A stretch of 64,000 nt of DNA from Desmodus rotundus (Eukaryota; Chordata; Mammalia; Chiroptera; Phyllostomidae): assembly GCF_022682495.2 (NCBI RefSeq), contig NC_071394.1, positions 31,034,470 to 31,098,469 of the forward strand. Direction: 5' to 3'. A model generated the notes under the pieces. That model worked only from the letters and a program-made list of their open reading frames with translations, was not told where the DNA came from and made no database searches. The position numbers and the translations under genes were made by a program. Below, piece after piece: positions 11,520 to 23,430 of the stretch (position 1 is its first letter; each line of letters opens with the position of its first letter).

Positions 11520-12564
11520 AAAGGAAGAACCATTTCATTTATAAATTGCAACTGCATTTATACTGCTGTATCAAAGGTGAATAAATGTGGTTGCCTTAAT
11601 TTTAAGCATATGCCTAAATTAGGGATATTGGATATTGTTCCCTAATATAAAATAAATGTATTTACATATCTACTGTAGATTTGTATTGTATGATTAATAT
11701 TTTGTTCCAGGAAGACAAAAGCCCAGCCAAGACCTTGCCATAGTCTTAAAAAATAAGTCCCTTCTTAAAGTTACAGATGCCTAGCTTTGTAATTAGATAA
11801 ACTGGGAGATGCCTATACGACTCCCTTTCTGCCTTCCTTAGAGTACAGAACCAAAGACTGCCACATAAGGCCTCCCCAGGGTTGTGTGGAACACAGCTCC
11901 AGGAGGTCCCATTCATACAGACTGTAACATGAACCAGAGTTCCAGAGCTCTACAACATGGCGGCCCTGGCATACACAGCTCATTTGGTAAATTCTCCTCA
12001 TCCACCTGGGTAATCCAGCCTTGCTGTGCACCACAGAAGCAGAAATAGGATCCAGCCCGGTCAGCCAGATACCTATCTCTAGAGATCACTATTGATTACT
12101 GTCAGCCTAGGCACATGACCCGAGAAAAGCAACCATCACCCTTTAGGGGAATTCTGTGGGTGGTAGGAGAGAAAGAATCTCTTCCCTGAGATTTCTAATA
12201 AGCATGAAAGAAGCATGGAAGTGTAAAGCTGCTAGGGGTTCTTTGGCCACACAACAATAAAAGCCTGCCTGCAAATAAAGTCAACATAAAGGAAAGCAGA
12301 ACTGAAAGGAGAAAAGGAGATATTCTTGATGGTATGATCCCCATGTTACCCCCAGCTCTGCCTAGACTACTCTTGGGCTTTGGGGTTATGTGAGCTAACA
12401 AGTTCCCTCCCTTGTTTAGGAGAGTTTCTGTTGGATCTCTGCCCCTTCACCCTCAAGAGTCCTGGCTAATACAGATACATAAACAAAACTATAAATCAGG
12501 AACTTGGAACTTGTTTTCTGACTAATGGAAAACTGAAGACTCTACTTAGGACAATGATGATGTC
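11520..12564. other. No gene recognised
   Basis: Unassigned. Short AT-rich part at 11520-11760, then average composition. Minus-strand frames of about 70 codons at 11813-12034 and 12195-12401 have no recognisable domain and no splice context. Confidence 0.4.
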
Positions 12565-12884
12565 ATTTCTCTGCCCACAGCCCTCCAGTGGCTTCTCATC
12601 TCACCCCAACAAAAAGCTAACTGATCACATATGGCCAGTAGGTCCCTACAGTGTCCAGCTTTATCCCCTTCCACTTTCCCCCATTTGCTCACTATGTATT
12701 GGGAACCCTGACCTTGGTGATCCTCACACTTGCCAAGCATACTCCTACCAGCAGGTGTTTGCACTTGCTGTTCCCTCTGTCTGATACATGCTTTTCCAGG
12801 TTACCTGCTTGACTTTGTTTTCTGTCCATATGTGAACTTCCTTCATCGCCCCATCTAAAATCTTACTTTCCCTCTCTGTATTGT
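12565..12884 (+). repeat. L2 fragment, upstream part
   Basis: LINE2 sequence: 'ccctccagtggcttctcatc' near 12582, 'tttgcacttgctgttccctc' near 12758, and 'aacttccttcatcgcccc' near 12835. It is interrupted at 12885 by an MLT1 LTR and continues at 13306. Confidence 0.75.
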
Positions 12885-13305
12885 TTCCTAGGGCTGCCTT
12901 AACAAATACCACAGGCGGGTGGCTTACACAACAGAAATTTGTTGGCTCACAGTTCTAGAGGCTAGAAGTCTGCGATCAAGGTGCTGGCAGAGTTGATTTC
13001 AAGGCTGTGAGGGAGAGTATGTTCCATGCTTCTCCCCAGCTTCTGGTTAATTTCCTGGACATCTTTGGTGTTCCTTGGCTTGTAGAAGCATCACCTAGAT
13101 CTCTGCCTTCATTTTTACATGGCATTGTCCCTGTGTCCCAATTTCCTCTTTTTTATAAAGATACCAGTCATATTGTACTAGGGCCCACCCTAATGACTTC
13201 ATATAGATTGATCATCTGCCAAGATCCTACTTCCAAATAAAGTAACATTCACAGGTACTGAGACTTCCAACATCTTTTGAGGGACAGAGTTCAACCCAGA
13301 GTAAC
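12885..13305 (-). repeat. MLT1-type MaLR LTR, antisense, nested in L2
   Basis: Antisense LTR: 'cctagggctgccttaacaaa' near 12889, 'cacagttctagaggctagaa' near 12948, 'gttccttggcttgtagaagc' near 13071, 'accagtcatattgtactagg' near 13163 and the end 'agttcaacccagagtaaca'. It separates two parts of one L2, so it inserted after the L2. Confidence 0.85.
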
Positions 13306-13480
13306 ACTCCTCTTATGCATCCTTATTTTTCTTTGCAGTGTGTACCATCATCGGACATATAAACTTATGTTTTTGCCAACTTACTTTCTCTCCCCAGTTA
13401 GGATGTAAGTTCCATGAACATATGGATATAATGTTCAAATATGTGTTAAATGAGTCAAATGCTAAACAGGGAACCAGGCT
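13306..13480 (+). repeat. L2 3' part, resumed
   Basis: Continues the L2 at 12565 beyond the MLT1 insertion, with 'tctccccagttaggatgtaa' near 13390 and 'gttccatgaacatatgg' near 13409, the L2 'gtaagctccatgagggc' position. Confidence 0.6.
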
Positions 13481-13839
13481 CTCCTATTTTAATACACTAA
13501 AGTCTGAAACTTCTTTTTTGCGCAGTCAGCTATTTGAAGAAACTCAGGTTTCTCAGATGGCTTGAATGTGTATATTCAGAGTCTCAAGACTCACTGGAGA
13601 TCTGTCCAAAATCTCCGCATCACTACCAAATACCATTCCTCTGAAAACAGGAGGGTGGGTAGAAACACTCGGAGGAAAAATGGAATTTGGGAGTGGCAGG
13701 TTGAGAAGGGGACGTGTGAGAAGTGGTAAAAGTTGAGTGAGGTTAAGAGTGGTCAGGCTCTGGCAAAATCTGTAAGTAGTGATCTTGTTGCCTGACTTCA
13801 TGATAAAAATATGCCAGTGGCCTTCAGTGGAGTTACATT
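13481..13839. other. No gene recognised
   Basis: Unassigned sequence of average composition. The minus-strand frame at 13553-13801 shows no recognisable domain. Confidence 0.35.
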
Positions 13840-14055
13840 GTGCTCATTACCCATTAAAAGCATTTTTAATGTGAAAACAAATTGTGCCTGCTGCAGATAT
13901 TAGAAGTTACCCCTCTGGCATTTATTGGATATATTATCTATGTATAACTTTATTAAGTTGTATTATTACTATCTGTCTTTCATCCAATGCCAGGGAATAT
14001 GAGCTGAAGGACAGGGTCCTGTGTCGTTGCTGGCCCACAGGCAGTCGAAAGACGA
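13840..14055 (+). repeat. L2 3' end
   Basis: Diverged LINE2 tail: 'tattactatctgtctttcat' near 13962 and 'gagctgaaggacagggtcct' near 14001, in the usual order and spacing. Confidence 0.5.
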
Positions 14056-14056
14056 G

Positions 14057-14465
14057 TGGTAGATTAAAAGGAAATATTTGCAGCATACACACATAAAAAG
14101 GAATTAAGATCCCTTATTTTACCTAAAGCTTTTATAAATCAATAAGACAAATGACCCAGTGGATCAAAGTAAGTACAGATGCCACATAAACATACAAAAA
14201 GTTGCTCCATTTGGCCCAATAGCCAGGGGAAAGCAATTTAAAATAATAACAAAATCAAATTCTTCTCCATCTGCTTGGCAAATGTTAAAAAGATTGATAA
14301 CTTGCAGGTTGGTGAGAGTGTGAAGAGTCAGACACTCTCATACTTTTGGATGTGGGACAGTATGTGAAACTATATGTTCAAATTCAAAATATACTGACTT
14401 TTTGACCCAAAAGTCCCATATTTAAGAATCTATCCTAAAAGAAAAAGGCAGCCCTCAAAACAGTA
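14057..14465 (+). repeat. Old L1 ORF2 C-terminal fragment
   Basis: L1M-type fragment: 'cttttataaatcaataagac' near 14130, 'ttaaaaagattgataacttg' near 14286, 'gacactctcatacttttgg' near 14331 and 'aagaatctatcctaaaag' near 14424. Many stops; non-coding. Confidence 0.75.
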
Positions 14466-16445
14466 GATATCAGTGAGTCTCCAGAATGACTATAGGAAAG
14501 ACATGGGTGCCCATTTTGTTTTAAACAAGTCAAGAATATGATATTTTACAGAGTGAGAAGAACCTAGATTTTTCCTGGGGAAAGGGAGATGTTGAGGGTC
14601 AGGGAAATGTGTGAGATTTGAGGGGTTTCAGAATGAAATGGGGGGCTCACCTAGAAACCTGATGAAAGTGGGGCTAGCACGGGGTCCCTGGAGGTTCTCT
14701 GATGCCCCAAACCATTTGTCGCACAGAGAGAGCAGCATGGGTGGCTGAGCATCCCGCTGGCTTACAGCTCCCCAGGGATGAGCTGGAGTCCCACCATTTC
14801 CCAGGCAGCTCACAGCAATGACCGAGGCAGGCGGTAGCCAAGCCTAGATATTTCCTCCAAGCTGTGCCTCACCTCTGTCACCTCTGACAGGACTGGATGG
14901 CTCCCCCTGCCCATACCAGCTTCCTTCCCTTTTGCCCTCACAGCTTTTATTTCCCCAGAAAGAAACCTTTCCCACCTCTTCCTCAGCACCTGCTTTACAG
15001 AGCGTAAGAGTGGCACAGCTAAAGACCCCTCCTTTGCAACTACTCAAGTTTCACACTAGTGGGATTTTTTTAAATACTCTAAAAGGAACTATTTCTCATT
15101 TTAATTTCAAGTTTGGGAGTGAAAGCCAAGTAATTGCCATTTTGTTCTCTGCCACACAGTCACTATCTAACTTTCGCTGATGCCTGGCCTTGTCTGAGTA
15201 ACCAATCACAAATTCCCTCCGGAATGTATTTTCTCTTTTGTTATCAAAGAGAAATAAAAGAAATTCGGTGTAGGGGAGACCTGCAAATATTGCTATAAAA
15301 CTTTCTAAATGTTATGAGCAATAATCGTCATTTTAGAATAAGAAAAGTTCTTCAAGTTTATTCTAACTTGAGCCCTCCGTTCTGCATCAGACTGCTTGGC
15401 CTTAGAAGCCTAGAAAATTGTAACCTAGATGTCCGGTTACAAAAGCAAACAGACAACAAAAAACAGCTCTGACACTGTCTTAGTGAGACCAGTTAATGTT
15501 CCAAATAATTATAACCTGTGTTTGTGTTATTCAGAATTAATGTAGTACCAGGTGGTAACACCCACCTGGACAAAGTAGCACTTAAGTTATTAGGGGAGAA
15601 GATAAAGTTCAATATTTAGGATCTAATATCTTTTTTCACTTGTATATAATTTTGTTTTCATTGTTTTCAAGTTACCAACTGAAATTTTTAAAAGGACAGT
15701 TCAGTTTTCTTTTTCAGAAAAACATCATACGAGGCCACATGGCCTTTCCGTCTATGTGCAGGGGAATTTACAGGCATATTAATTCAGTGCAGTGTATTTT
15801 GGGGAGAAGAGGCATCCTGTGTTTTGTGAAGAAGAAAAAAAAAGTCTTCCAAATGTGTAACTTTTAAAAGAAACATTAATGAATAGTTATCACTTGCTTA
15901 CTAAGTTTTTAAATATATTAAGGGGAAGACTGACATTCAAAATTGTTTTTCTGTGTTTAATAGGGGATAAATTTGTCAATTCCTTTTATTCTCTAAACAC
16001 TCCTTTCTCTGCCCTCTTTTTCGATCTCTGCTGAAATTACATCTCCACTTGGCTCTTTCTCCTTTACAAAAAAGAGAAGCTCAACTTAGGACTTAGGCTG
16101 CCTAAATGTTCTTCACTGATCCACCAGGCTGGCCTGGAGCAGATGAGGTTAGCGAGAGATTGCTCAGCCTTACAAGAAGACCCCAGTCCCTACATCTTTT
16201 TCTGTTGCTGTTTTGAGGACCTCTGCTGCACCACCCACCCTCTCTCTCCTGTGACCCACTGACCTAGCAGTTCCCACAGCAAGATGACTGATGATCCAAG
16301 TCCAACTATATCTAGTTTCATCAACACCATGGAACAGCCAAGTTGTCTACACAAAAGGGCAGTTTCAGCTACAAACTACAGGCAGATGGCTGAGCATCTC
16401 TTTTGCGCTACTAAAACTGAGACAGGGTGTTTTCAAATCTAAGGC
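14466..16445. other. No gene recognised
   Basis: About 2 kb of unassigned, apparently single-copy sequence. I checked the frames at 14628-15180 and 15640-15867: none has a domain, signal peptide or splice context. An A-run at 15834-15842 is too short to mark a retrocopy. Confidence 0.4.
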
Positions 16446-16449
16446 ATTT

Positions 16450-17239
16450 TGTTACCGAACCAAAGTGGGGGTTTGGCTACCAGCCCCCACCAGTAGACAA
16501 AATCCAGAGGCACAGGTTGGTGAGAAAGGAAAAAGGCCTTTATTCAAATGCTGCACAATCTGGGAGAATGGCGGACTCTTGTCTCAAAAGCCCATCCCTT
16601 CTGGAAAACCAGAGGAAAGCCCAGCCACCCTCAGCCAGACCAAAACCGAAGGCAGTGTCTAGAGTTCCTTCTCCCATTTAAAATACCACCCTTTGGGAAC
16701 CACAAGCAGCTGCTGCGCAATGATCCAGGTAGCTTGGCTTGTTTCCCATTGCTGCCTGGCTTCAGGCTCCCTCCTCAGAGCCCACGTGTGGGGCTGGCAC
16801 CATCATCAGCCACGTGGCTTCCAGGGCCAGAAGGTCCCGCAAGCACACCAGCCAGTACAATCACAAAGTGGGCAAGGAAGTGTCCCTTCCTTCCCCTGGG
16901 TTTATATTAATTCCTATGAGGGACAGACCAGGTGCTTTTCTTAGCCCAAACTTCTGAACACTCCGGGAAGAGTCCAGCCCCCCAACCAATCCCTTCTTTT
17001 CCTTGGGCTAGATTGGCAGGTTTCTTTGATACAGCACGTCCCCTGCTGCCATCTTGCCCTCTATGGCACATGTGCCTGTCTTCCCCTGGTCCCACCCCCA
17101 ATCAGGTACCAGAGCAGGGGAGGAGGGCACCCCCCTCCATCCAATTGTCTCACTAGCCTTATGCATGCTCAGTGTAATGCTTCCTTATGTCGCCATCGTG
17201 CCCGGGGACAGGGGATATGCCACTAGGCTATAGGTGTCA
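16450..17239 (-). mobile_element. Solitary ERV LTR (class I-like), antisense
   Basis: A 790-bp LTR on the minus strand with TG...CA ends. It is flanked by a 4-bp duplication ATTT (16446-16449 and 17240-17243), as in class I (gamma-type) elements. On its own strand it carries a TATAAA box (complement of 16901-16906) and, about 360 bp downstream, AATAAA (complement of 16539-16544), followed by a U5-like stretch ending GGTTCGGTAACA. No internal retroviral genes flank it. It shares the U3 order 'ACCAGGTGC', 'CCAACCAATCCCTTCTTT' and 'GGCTAGA' (genome strand) with the LTR at 29489-30891. The frames listed over it are artefacts. Confidence 0.75.
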
Positions 17240-17339
17240 ATTTGAGTGAATGACATGTACTTATGCATGTGTACATATATATGTTATATGTTGGCTAACA
17301 GTGATAGTGTCTGTTCACAAGCATGGAGTGGAGTTCAGG

Positions 17340-17400
17340 ATATTTCTACAGCTATATATATATGTGTGTGTGTATAAATGTATATATGTGTAGTAGTATA
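17340..17400. repeat. AT/GT-rich microsatellite
   Basis: Imperfect TA and TG dinucleotide runs ('tatatatatatgtgtgtgtg'). Confidence 0.75.
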
Positions 17401-18576
17401 TCCTATAACATAAATTTAAAAATTGCTTTCCCATTTAAATCTGAAAATAAACAGTTTAAGTGGGAGTTGCCCCAAAATATTAATAAGCATCTTTAGCAAT
17501 AGATCAGGATAAATTGAGTTCCTTTATAAGGAGCAAATGATTGAAAAAAAGACAGATCCAACTGACACCTATAACAATTAGTTTAGGAAAATCCAGGCTT
17601 CAGCAGTTGGGGGAGAAACTGGCCTTCGAATCTGCCCTTTGTTGTACTTAAGCCGAGCAAGGATTATTCAGAGATTTTGTTTATACAACACGAATGGATA
17701 AGACTTGATGATGATTGTCTTTAATTCATTATGTATTACTAAATAATATACTTCCTCAATTATTAACTAAATATTCTTGGCCTGTGGTGAGGGAGAGGAG
17801 GAAGTAAGAGAGCCATCTGGGCCCAGCCCCTATTTATGAAGGGCCTTGAATTTAGGCTTTTGACATGACCTCGCAAGGAGGTTACACAAAGATATTCTAA
17901 TGGGATTGAAAGAAAGCACCCTGATCCAAATTTAAAATTGAGATCCATGACAAAACGGTATCACCTTTAGCATATGCTGGACTTTAAAATTAAATCTTTT
18001 AATTATCTTCTGACTAGCACAACTGTTTTGTATTGTAATTTTCTTGTGTTAAAGGCATCAATTTTGAAATGTAAACTTTCAAAACAATTTTTAAATCTAA
18101 TTTTAGGGTTAAAAGACATATATTTCAGAATATATTAGACATATATTTTGAAAACCCCAAAAGTAATAGAGGTAGCCTGTATCTCTCTCAGCCTTAAAGA
18201 AGCCCTGAAATTATTTGTTTAGGATGCAAATATTTCCATGAGGTGGCAGGAATATTTTCATATAAGGAACTGTAGACTAAGAAATCTGGAAGAAAGGAAA
18301 TCTTAGGAAAGAAATAGTTGTATGTTTCAAATGAAAAGTCCACACATTCCTTTTTCCCCCATGCATACTGGATTTTGTGCACTTGCGGGAGTGTTACTAT
18401 TCCAAAATGTTAATGCATATTTGTAATATACAATATTTGCACCTTTAAAGTATGTTTTCTCAATCTGAAATCACTTACCTGCCTTGGTAATCCGATAGAA
18501 ATAGAATGTGTGTGAAGTTGTAAAATTCAACCAGAGTAAACTACATGAAGAATAAAAGTTCTTAGGCACCCAAGGC
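17401..18576. other. No gene recognised
   Basis: AT-rich unassigned sequence. Minus-strand frames of about 60 codons at 17763 and 18194 have no recognisable features. Confidence 0.4.
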
Positions 18577-18582
18577 CTCCAG

Positions 18583-19450
18583 TGACGTGGTCACTGGCAA
18601 GCAGTCTCCACAGTGTTGTGGCTGAGAGAGACAAATTCTCATGGTCTACCAAGTCCTGTAGAGGAAAAGGGATGGCAAGGCCACTCTTTCAAGGGGAGAG
18701 TACCTTGGAGTGCCTCGGCCCGTCTCTCAAGAGGAGAGCACGCCAACCCTTGCCTTAACAGGCTTTTATTCGCGTAATTTGCATAGGAATACAGGGCATA
18801 TATGGGAAGCTCATCAATCATTGTCAGGCTGTAATCATCAGATAATATTCAAAAAACTCTGAGGGCTTATTCTGAGTCAGGGTCAGGTAGCTAAAGGACC
18901 ATAAAACTTTGGGGAAACAAACTCATTTCATGCTTGGACCCTTATCATTTAAATTGAGGGTATTAGCAAAGCAGGTTTCACAGGATTCTATGCATTCTTT
19001 CTCAGGCCTGATCGCCCTGGGGAACCCACCCTTTCCAGCACAGGGCTGCACCCACCTCCACATTGTTTCAGGCTTAGGTCAAGCAGAGGAAGTAAGGCAG
19101 CCAAGAGATTAGGAGACTTCTGGCAGACAGAATGAGGACTCAGGCAATGTCAAAGCTGAGGGGCAAGGGTCCATCACCCCCTTTCTCCATAGCCCCCCAA
19201 GTCCTTCCCTGAGGGCCCAGTTATGCTCATGCCCGTCTTAGGTCGTCCCTCCCTTGAGGAATCTTACCCGTCGTTGGCTAACCAGTCATGCACTTGGGGC
19301 CAGGCAGGATGAAATAAAGTGGGCAGAGGTGGCGCCTCTACCAGGGAAATAAGCTTTGTCTCTTTAGTGGCTTAGGGTCCCAAAGTCTCTCACTCAGCCT
19401 TAGCCACAGGGGGTTACAGCTTCTGAAACCAGGCAGGGCAGTTCCCAACA
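18583..19450 (-). mobile_element. Solitary ERVK-like (class II) LTR, antisense
   Basis: An 868-bp LTR on the minus strand. It begins TGTTGGGAACTGCCCTGCC (own strand, from 19450) and ends ...CCACGTCA at 18583. A perfect 6-bp duplication CTCCAG flanks it (18577-18582 and 19451-19456), the length typical of class II (beta-type) elements. Own-strand CATATATG lies near 18797-18804 and AATAAA is the complement of 18765-18770, a promoter-to-poly-A spacing of about 30 bp. There is no internal region, so it arose by recombination between two LTRs of a provirus. Confidence 0.85.
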
Positions 19451-19456
19451 CTCCAG

Positions 19457-20222
19457 CACAGAGACATTTTAAAGGAGAAAGGAGGGACAATGAAAACAAT
19501 AGGGAAGTGAACTCTCGTGACTTAGAAGGGAAGGTTAATTCTGTGTAGCAGGTTAACAGAGGTCATTATTTGAATTATAAATATCTTGAAAGGGAGCTTC
19601 TTCCTCTTGTTTGCCCAGTTCACATAACTGCATTGTCCCCTGGGCACGCATTCATAGTTATCCCAGCAAATCCTACACAGAATGTTGGAGACAACTATGT
19701 TGGTTCCTCTTAACAGACTGAAATATGAAGCCAGCTGTGCAGTTGGGGTGGGGAAATTATATCTTCGAGACCAATAGGAATTGGCATTTGGAGAACGACG
19801 GGGGAGAAAAGGCTTCAATTGGCACCAAATGTGAAAAGAGGGTTTGAGTCTGAATTCCATCTCTGCTCTGGGGTTTAAGTTTTCCTGATGGTCTTAACTC
19901 AAGTGCTTAAAATAAAAGCACAAGAAGGAGGAAGCCTCCTGTCAGCAGCCCCACCCTAAGGACTACGGAGTTCTAAAAGCTAAAATACGACCTACTGAGT
20001 AATGATGGCACCAGTTGTAACTTCCTAGGATTCCACAAAGACAGGTGCAAGGAGATTTAAAAACCCACAGTAGTGTTCTGGTAAGGAGTGTAACGGACAC
20101 AGGAGAGTAATGGCTTGTTTCATGGTGACAAGAAATATACCTCAAAGAAAAATCCTGCGAATGGTCCCTGATGTCTTTTGGTTTCTGAATCACATCTCAA
20201 GATGTCTAGCTTGGTAAGGATC
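19457..20222. other. No gene recognised
   Basis: Unassigned. The minus-strand frame at 19522-19860 (112 codons) has no recognisable domain. Confidence 0.4.
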
Positions 20223-20224
20223 CC

Positions 20225-20412
20225 TCTCGGGGTGGGTGTACGCTCTGCGAATGCAATCTCAAGTACTCCTCCTGGCAGCACACTGTACAGATAAGGCAAC
20301 TGACCTCCGAGAGAGACGTCAAGTCATTTGCCTGAGATTGGGTCAGAAAGTTGGGCTTTCGATCCACCTGACCCTAAAACTTCTGCCATTTCTACAGTGT
20401 CATTCCTTGTCA
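20225..20412 (+). repeat. MIR SINE
   Basis: Ancient tRNA-derived MIR: 'cactgtacagataaggcaac' near 20281, then 'aagtcatttgcctgagatt' near 20320, the MIR 'aagtaacttgcccaaggtc' position. Confidence 0.65.
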
Positions 20413-20514
20413 TTCTCACTGTTATTTTAACTATGGCTTGCAACTTAACCTGACTTCCCCTTTCTTGAAGGGGAATCACTGAGGCTTGAACTTGAGAATA
20501 CCGTTGACCCTTCC

Positions 20515-20645
20515 AATTAATAATTCCACTAATATTTATTGAGCACCTACTAAGAGCTAGGCATTGGGGTTAAAAAATGAATGAAATGCAATGCCTGCTC
20601 TTAGAGAGCATGCAGTTCATACATGGAATCAGTTACTGAACTTGT
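20515..20645 (-). repeat. L2 3' end, antisense
   Basis: Contains 'tatttattgagcacctacta' near 20534, the antisense of the L2 terminal block, followed by 'gagctaggcattggggtta' and 'cttagagagcatgcagttca'. Confidence 0.65.
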
Positions 20646-21072
20646 AGGAGTCACTTATCGCGCATCTATCCTCATCTGTTTTGTATCTCCCCCCACTCAG
20701 GCCTTCACTGCTGCCTGCTTGGACGACATTCTCACAACTGGTCTTTGTGTGTTACTAGCCAGGGTCAGAGAACTACTCACAGAGCTTTGGGCAAGATAAC
20801 AATTTTTAAAAGTAATGGGGGAACATCCAGAAACAGGCAACAGCGGGAAGCCGTAACCACGCCTAGGGCCTAAGAGTTCCAGAGCTGCTGTCCCTCAGGA
20901 GCCACAGTAATTGAGGGAAGCAGCTAGAGAACCCCTCTCTTTCTGCCCTCTGACCTACTGGGGCTGCCCTCTGCAAAGCTGAGAAGCCAGCCGGGCCAAC
21001 ATCAGCCATCCCCTGTAGAAAAATAGGGAATGGATCACGTAGGGGCAAATGTAGAGTAACCAACTCTCTATC
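20646..21072. other. No gene recognised
   Basis: Unassigned sequence of average composition; no feature supported. Confidence 0.35.
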
Positions 21073-21074
21073 CT

Positions 21075-21915
21075 ACTCATTCACTCAACAAACATGTACT
21101 AAGTAGGTAGTACCCAACAGGCACGGCAGCTACAATCACGAGCAGAATGCATGATTCCTTCCCTGAGCTTACAGTTTGGGGGAGGCTGCTGAGAAAAAAC
21201 GCTCATGAGGCTAATTCCAATGGCAGTAGGAACTGTAAAGAAAAGGAATTCAGTTCAGTAAGAGACTGTAATGAAGGAAACGTGATCAACTCTGAGAACC
21301 AGGGTAGGCTTCCCCGGGAAAGGGGCAGGAGCTGAGGGGAAAGGAGATTAGAGAGGAAAGAAAACTGGAGAGAGCATTTAAGCAGAGGGCACCATAGGTC
21401 AAAGTGCCCGCCTGGCAGGAGGGAGCAAGGCTCATCTGAGGGACAAAGAGAAGCACAACGTAGATGGCTAGGAGGGGGGCCAGGGCAGATCATGGGAGGC
21501 TCTGTGGGCCAGGTTAGGGATTTTTGTTCATATCCTAACAGCAAGTGGGAAGCCACCAGAGCTTTAATTCAGGGAAGGAATGAGGATGGGAGTGGACACA
21601 GTCAGGTATCAGAACTGTTTTGGAAGATCAGTCCGACTACCATACGCAGCCTGAATTGGGGCGGGGGGTGGGGGGAGAGACCAGCTCCAGGCTGTGCAGA
21701 AGTCCAGGTGACAGAGAATGAGAGCATAACCTATGAAGGCCACAATGGAGATGGAGGGCGGGAAAGGTCAAGAGTGATTCAGGAGCCATAACGGGACTTG
21801 GCAGTGCACTGGACGTGGGGGTGGAGTGAAGTGCAGGAAGGACCCCTAGGTTTCTGGCTTGAACAGATGATTAAGGCATTCACTGAGCTAGGAAAACACA
21901 GTAGGTCAGGTGTGG
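21075..21915 (-). repeat. L2 (long fragment), antisense
   Basis: A long LINE2 piece, about 840 bp, in antisense order: 'cactcaacaaacatgtacta' near 21081, 'gcccgcctggcaggagggag' near 21406, 'gcagatcatgggaggctctg' near 21484, 'agtgggaagccaccagagc' near 21543, 'gtccaggtgacagagaatga' near 21702 and 'ccctaggtttctggcttgaa' near 21844. Open frames here are short and broken. Confidence 0.7.
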
Positions 21916-21917
21916 GG

Positions 21918-22335
21918 ATTGTTACGGGTTGAATTGTGTCCCCTAGAGAAAGATGTGTCAAAGCCCCAACCCCACTACCTCAAATATGACCTTATATGGA
22001 AATAGGGTCTTTACAGAAGTAACCAAGTTAAAATGAGGTCATTAGGGTGGGCTCTGATCCAAAATGATTGATATCCTTTTAAAGGGGGGCATTTGGACAC
22101 AGAGACACACTCAAAGGGAGGACCGTGTGAAGGCACAGGGAGATCACAATGGACAAGTCAAGGGAAGCCGGAGGACACCAGAGGCGAAGAGAGAGGCATG
22201 GAACAGAGACTTCCTCATCACCTTAGAAGGAATGGACCCTGCCGGCGCCTTGATTTTGTCCTTCTAAACTCCAAAACCGAGACAATACATTTCTGTGGTT
22301 TAAAGCACTCGGTTTGTGCTACCTTGTGATAGAAG
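21918..22335 (+). repeat. MLT1-type MaLR LTR
   Basis: Sense-strand LTR in consensus order: 'gttacgggttgaattgtgtc' near 21921, 'atagggtctttacagaag' near 22002, 'atgaggtcattagggtgggc' near 22034, 'gccttgattttgtccttcta' near 22247, and the end 'agccccagcaaac'. Confidence 0.85.
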
Positions 22336-22419
22336 CCCCAGCAAACAAATACAGGGGTGAAAACCAGAAATCGGACCCTGTACAAACTGAGTTTAAGGGT
22401 CTATTTGAGAAACAGCACA

Positions 22420-22660
22420 GCAAAGTGCTTAGGAGCGTAGACTGTGAAGCCATCTACCCAGGCTCCACCACTCATCAGCTGGGGGAGCACACGCACGTTC
22501 ACAGGAGTCTTTTAGCCTCAGTCTCCTCATCCACAACTGAGAATATTACCTTTCTCATGGAGTTGTTAGGAGGAGCAAAAGAGCTGATTGTAAAGTGCTT
22601 ACAACAGTGCCTGCCTCATAGGAAGCGCTGTAGAAGAGTCTACTTAAACATAGACAAATA
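22420..22660 (-). repeat. MIR SINE, antisense
   Basis: Antisense MIR order: 'gactgtgaagccatctacc', then 'tcagtctcctcatccacaac' near 22518, 'tctcatggagttgttaggag' near 22553 and 'aaagtgcttacaacagtgcc' near 22592. Confidence 0.8.
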
Positions 22661-22884
22661 CATAAAGTAACCGACTATTGAACGGAGTTGGATGGAAGAG
22701 TCTGGAATTCAGAAGAGAGCTCTGCATTCTAAAACTGGGAGTCGATGGCACGTAACAGGTGCTGGGGGAAGACAACAGTGGCCCAGAGAAAGATGTGGGC
22801 GAGAAGAGGACAGGGCTCCTGGCCTGTTGTTTACACCGTCACCATGTAATGGCTGTGCAGAGAAAGGTGAATCGTCAAAGGAGA

Positions 22885-23430
22885 TAGCAAAAATGGCTAG
22901 AGAAAACCACGAGGCACCATCTCACACCTACTAGGATAATAACTGTTGGTCACCAACTTGTGTTCTCCCCAAAATTCATGCATGGGAGCCCTAAATCCTA
23001 ATGTGACTTCTTGGAGACAGGACCTTGAAGGGGGGTAATCAAAGTTAGATAAAGTAATAAGGGTGGGCCCTAACCCAAGAATACTGATGTCTTCATAAGA
23101 AGAGGAAGAGACACCAGAGATCTCTCCCCCCACGCCCCCCAGTCCCCACCCCTCCATGCACAGAGAAAGGGCCCCGTGAGGATATGGCAAGAAGGTGCAG
23201 TCTGCAAGCCAGGAAGGGAGGCCTAATCAGAAGCCAACCCTGCTGGCATCTGAGTCTCGGACTTCATCTCAGTCTCCAGAACTGTGAGAAAATACATTTC
23301 TATTGTTGAAGCCACGCGGTCTGTGTTATTCTGTTATGGCAGCCCCAGCAAACTAATACAGTGGCTATAATTAAAAAAATGGAAGATAGTAAGTGTTGGT
23401 GAGGGTGTGGAAAAATTGGAACTCACCCTA
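22885..23430 (+). repeat. L1 fragment interrupted by an MLT1 LTR
   Basis: Short L1 ORF2-end fragment. The left part (22885-22940) reads 'accatctcacacctactagg'. The right part (23363-23430) continues 'ggctataattaaaaaaatgg' and 'gttggtgagggtgtggaaaa'. In L1 these are adjacent, so the MLT1 between them is a later insertion. Confidence 0.75.
22945..23362 (+). repeat. MLT1-type MaLR LTR nested in L1
   Basis: Sense-strand LTR: 'cccaaaattcatgcatggg' near 22970, 'gggtgggccctaacccaaga' near 23062, 'ataagaagaggaagagacac' near 23095, 'ctgcaagccaggaagggagg' near 23201, 'ccagaactgtgagaaaatac' near 23276 and 'agccccagcaaactaataca'. Confidence 0.88.

Noticed and set aside
15780..15870. Possible processed retrocopy ending in an A-run
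   Set aside because: The A-run is only nine bases, with no flanking duplication and no recognisable upstream coding sequence.
16291..17226. Cluster of overlapping plus-strand frames of 60-123 codons
   Set aside because: They are shadows of an antisense LTR; several frames are open at once because of GC-rich composition, and no domain is seen.
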